Origin: Pokkaliibacter plantistimulans
Lineage (GTDB): Bacteria; Pseudomonadota; Gammaproteobacteria; Pseudomonadales; Balneatricaceae
Assembly: GCF_046844695.1 (NCBI RefSeq)
Contig: NZ_CP177354.1
Span: forward strand, 3,596,001-3,660,000
Length of the DNA: 64,000 bases
Direction: 5' to 3'
A program made the position numbers and the translations under genes. This document shows, one piece after another, positions 61,981 to 64,000 of the stretch (the stretch's first letter is position 1; every line of letters begins with the position of its first letter). Below the pieces are notes generated by a model. It was not told the origin of the DNA. It was given only the letters and a program-made list of their open reading frames with translations, and did no database searches.

Positions 61981-62419
61981 GCGCGATGGCAAAGTATTGA
62001 TGGTTGAAGAGCGAGCCACAGAGCCTGACGGAAGCACTACTGTCTGGAATCAGCCTGCCGGGCACTGGGAGTCCGGAGAATCCCTGATAGCAGCGGCACA
62101 ACGAGAAACACTCGAGGAAACCGGCTGGCAGGTAGAAATTACGTATCTTCTCGGCATTTATACCTTCGCTGCCCCCAATGGAGACAGCTACTGCAGAATT
62201 TGCTTTGCCGCCAAGCCCATACAACAGCTGAGCTCCCGGCTTGATCCTGATATACTGCGCGCCGACTGGCTTGATCCTCGGAGCGTTCTCCAGCAACCAG
62301 ATTGCTGGCGTTCACATCTGGTGGGTCGGGCAATCAAAGACTATCTGGACGGCAAGCGCTACCCCTTGGAAATAGTGCAGGAAGACCCTATGTTGTCACC
62401 CTTCAACTATTCAGTCTGA
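61931..62419 (+). CDS. nudJ: Nudix hydrolase NudJ-like
   Basis: From the ATG at 61931 the protein has 162 residues. The Nudix box is complete (GHWESGESLIAAAQ followed by RETLEETGW), preceded by WNQPAG as in E. coli NudJ. The C terminus has the NudJ-like GKRYPLEIV. NudJ hydrolyses nucleoside di- and triphosphates and HMP-pyrophosphate of thiamine synthesis. The order rluE-nudJ-mnmA-hflD matches E. coli. Confidence 0.92.
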   Translation: MSPANAAVHTTVATVVERDGKVLMVEERATEPDGSTTVWNQPAGHWESGESLIAAAQRETLEETGWQVEITYLLGIYTFAAPNGDSYCRICFAAKPIQQLSSRLDPDILRADWLDPRSVLQQPDCWRSHLVGRAIKDYLDGKRYPLEIVQEDPMLSPFNYSV

Positions 62420-62495
62420 CTAGACCTCCCTGGCCGATCTGCATCAGCAAACAGATCCGATACGGCAAGTCCGCTCTTATATTGAAAGAAAACGA

Positions 62496-63605
62496 ATGAA
62501 CCCAGCTCAAACCAAAGTCATCGTAGGCATGTCTGGAGGCGTAGACTCCTCTGTATCTGCACTTCTGCTGTTACAACAGGGCTATCAGGTTGAAGGCCTG
62601 TTCATGAAGAACTGGGAAGAGGATGACGGCACTGAATACTGCACTGCCATGGATGACCTGGCCGACGCACAGGCTGTCTGTGACAAGCTTGGTATAAAGC
62701 TGCACAAGGCCAACTTTGCCGCCGAATACTGGGACAACGTGTTTGAGCACTTCCTCGAAGAGTACAAAGCAGGTCGCACCCCTAATCCGGACATACTCTG
62801 CAACCGCGAAATCAAGTTTAAAGCCTTCCTCGACTATGCACACATGCTGGGCGCTGATCTGATTGCCACCGGCCATTACGTACGCCGAGATGACAGCAGT
62901 GGCCATACACAACTCCTAAAAGGCCTTGACCCTAATAAGGATCAAAGCTACTTCCTGCATGCAGTTGGCGAGGATGAACTGTCGCAATGCCTGTTCCCGG
63001 TAGGCGAATTGCCAAAGCCTGAAGTACGCAAACTGGCCGAGCAGCACGAGCTGATCACGCACAATAAAAAGGACAGTACCGGAATATGTTTTATTGGGGA
63101 GCGCCGCTTCAGCGACTTCCTTAAACAATATTTACCAGCACAACCTGGCAACATTGAAACGCCCGAGGGCCAGGTTCTTGGCCAACATCAGGGCTTGATG
63201 TACCACACTCTTGGCCAGCGACAGGGCTTGGGGATCGGCGGCCTGAAAGATTTTGGTGACGCCCCCTGGTATGTTGCTCAAAAAGATCTGGAGCGAAATG
63301 TACTCGTAGTGACTCAAGGGTCTGATCATCCACTGCTGTTTAGCCAAGGTCTGGATGCCAGCAGAATCTATTGGATTGATGGTCAGGGCCCAGAGCTTCC
63401 CTACCGCTGCAAAGCCAAGACCCGTTATCGTCAACCTGACCAGGAGTGCGTAATAGAGCGCCATCCAGACGGCGTAGGCTACAGAGTCTCTTTTGATCAG
63501 CCTCAGCGTGCAGTAACTCCCGGCCAGTCTGTTGTGTTCTATAGTGATGACCGCTGCCTAGGCGGGGGTGTCATCGAGTTCACTTTCAGTAATCAGGACC
63601 AGTAA
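62496..63605 (+). CDS. mnmA: tRNA 2-thiouridylase MnmA
   Basis: The 369-residue protein has the PP-loop GMSGGVDSSVSALLL near its start, the catalytic cysteine in PNPDILCNREIKF and the second cysteine in DSTGICFIGERRF. It uses ATP and sulfur from TusE to thiolate U34 of Lys, Glu and Gln tRNAs. It is followed three bases later by hflD. Confidence 0.98.
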   Translation: MNPAQTKVIVGMSGGVDSSVSALLLLQQGYQVEGLFMKNWEEDDGTEYCTAMDDLADAQAVCDKLGIKLHKANFAAEYWDNVFEHFLEEYKAGRTPNPDILCNREIKFKAFLDYAHMLGADLIATGHYVRRDDSSGHTQLLKGLDPNKDQSYFLHAVGEDELSQCLFPVGELPKPEVRKLAEQHELITHNKKDSTGICFIGERRFSDFLKQYLPAQPGNIETPEGQVLGQHQGLMYHTLGQRQGLGIGGLKDFGDAPWYVAQKDLERNVLVVTQGSDHPLLFSQGLDASRIYWIDGQGPELPYRCKAKTRYRQPDQECVIERHPDGVGYRVSFDQPQRAVTPGQSVVFYSDDRCLGGGVIEFTFSNQDQ

Positions 63606-63608
63606 TCC

Positions 63609-64000
63609 ATGGCAACGCCCTATGAGTCCCAGGCGATGGCCCTGGCTGCCGTCTTTCAGGTTGCAAGACTGGTTGATGATATTGCCAAGCGTAACTCGTT
63701 TTCTCCCGGCCCCTTCGAGACCTCAATCGGCAGCCTGTTTGTGATGAATCCAGACAAGGCCTGCGATGTGTATGGCGATTACGATGAGTTACATTTTTCG
63801 CTGGCCCCCGGCTTACGAGAACTGCGTGCCATGCTCGAAAAGGATACTGATCAGAACCGGGACATTATCCGCTATGCCATCAGCCTGCTACATCTTGAGC
63901 GCAAGCTGGATAAACGCGGGGACATGCTCGGTGCTATTGCATCCAAAATGCCAGACATTGAACGTCAAGCGAGCTTCTTTGCTGACGATGAAGCACAGAG
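63609..64000 (+). CDS. hflD: HflD, high-frequency lysogenisation protein homologue, cut by window end
   Basis: The first 130 residues are visible, beginning MATPYESQAMALAAVFQVAR and including ARLVDDIAKR and LERKLDKRGDML. They match HflD, a helical inner-membrane-associated protein usually coupled to mnmA and followed by purB. The reading frame continues past base 64000. The start is the ATG 3 bases after the mnmA stop. Confidence 0.92.
   Translation, partial: MATPYESQAMALAAVFQVARLVDDIAKRNSFSPGPFETSIGSLFVMNPDKACDVYGDYDELHFSLAPGLRELRAMLEKDTDQNRDIIRYAISLLHLERKLDKRGDMLGAIASKMPDIERQASFFADDEAQ

Noticed and set aside
1..64000. tRNA, rRNA and CRISPR arrays
   Set aside because: I saw no cloverleaf, ribosomal RNA segment or regularly spaced repeats while reading the window.

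Overview
The window comes from a gammaproteobacterium, most likely an Oceanospirillales/Pseudomonas-related lineage. This rests on the core gene blocks: ftsK-lolA-rarA-crcB-serS, aat-bpt-infA, clpA-clpS facing cspD, icd, and rluE-nudJ-mnmA-hflD. Genus cannot be fixed from sequence alone. A KdgR/KdgK pair and a plant-pathogen-type secretion system suggest contact with plants or plant material.

Layout. Positions 1-4.4 kb hold the end of a chemotaxis receptor, a decayed IS5-type transposase, and a TetR regulator with an aromatic-ring flavin monooxygenase. Positions 4.6-15.2 kb hold type IV pilus minor pilins (pilV, pilW, pilX). After them come a ferritin, a diguanylate cyclase with a PstS-like partner, a decayed porin gene, and a very large pilY1 on the opposite strand. 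Positions 15.3-44.7 kb hold a complete Hrp1-type (Pseudomonas syringae/Erwinia class) type III secretion system. On the minus strand are two blocks: hrpA-hrpN-hrpB-hrcJ-hrpD-hrpE and hrpF-hrpG-hrcC-hrpT-hrpV. On the plus strand are a chimeric second pilin, an HrpX/HrpY-like two-component pair, a second harpin, and hrpJ through hrcU. Positions 44.8-64 kb are mostly housekeeping genes.

The main result is a set of eleven HrpL-type promoters (hrp boxes, GGAAC[C/T]-N15/16-CCACNNA) that I located by reading both strands. Eight precede type III units or associated genes, and one of these drives the chimeric pilin. One precedes an unknown gene and one its CesT-like chaperone neighbour. Unexpectedly, one lies upstream of pilV and another lies 35 bp upstream of pilY1. 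This puts the type IV pilus tip/adhesin module under the same sigma factor as the injectisome. No hrpL or hrpS gene is in the window, so both must lie elsewhere if the system works.

Two genes not part of the canonical Hrp set sit inside the plus-strand cluster: a GNAT acetyltransferase between hrpJ and hrcV, and a membrane GGDEF protein with an NGDEF active site between hrcV and hrpQ. Each carries the hrp box of the next transcription unit at its 3' end. With a second membrane GGDEF gene divergent from hrpJ, this hints at local cyclic-di-GMP input to secretion. Regulation appears to run from the cytoplasmic four-PAS kinase/LuxR-type regulator pair, through unseen HrpS and HrpL, to secretion, harpins, two pilins and the PilY1/minor-pilin adhesin.
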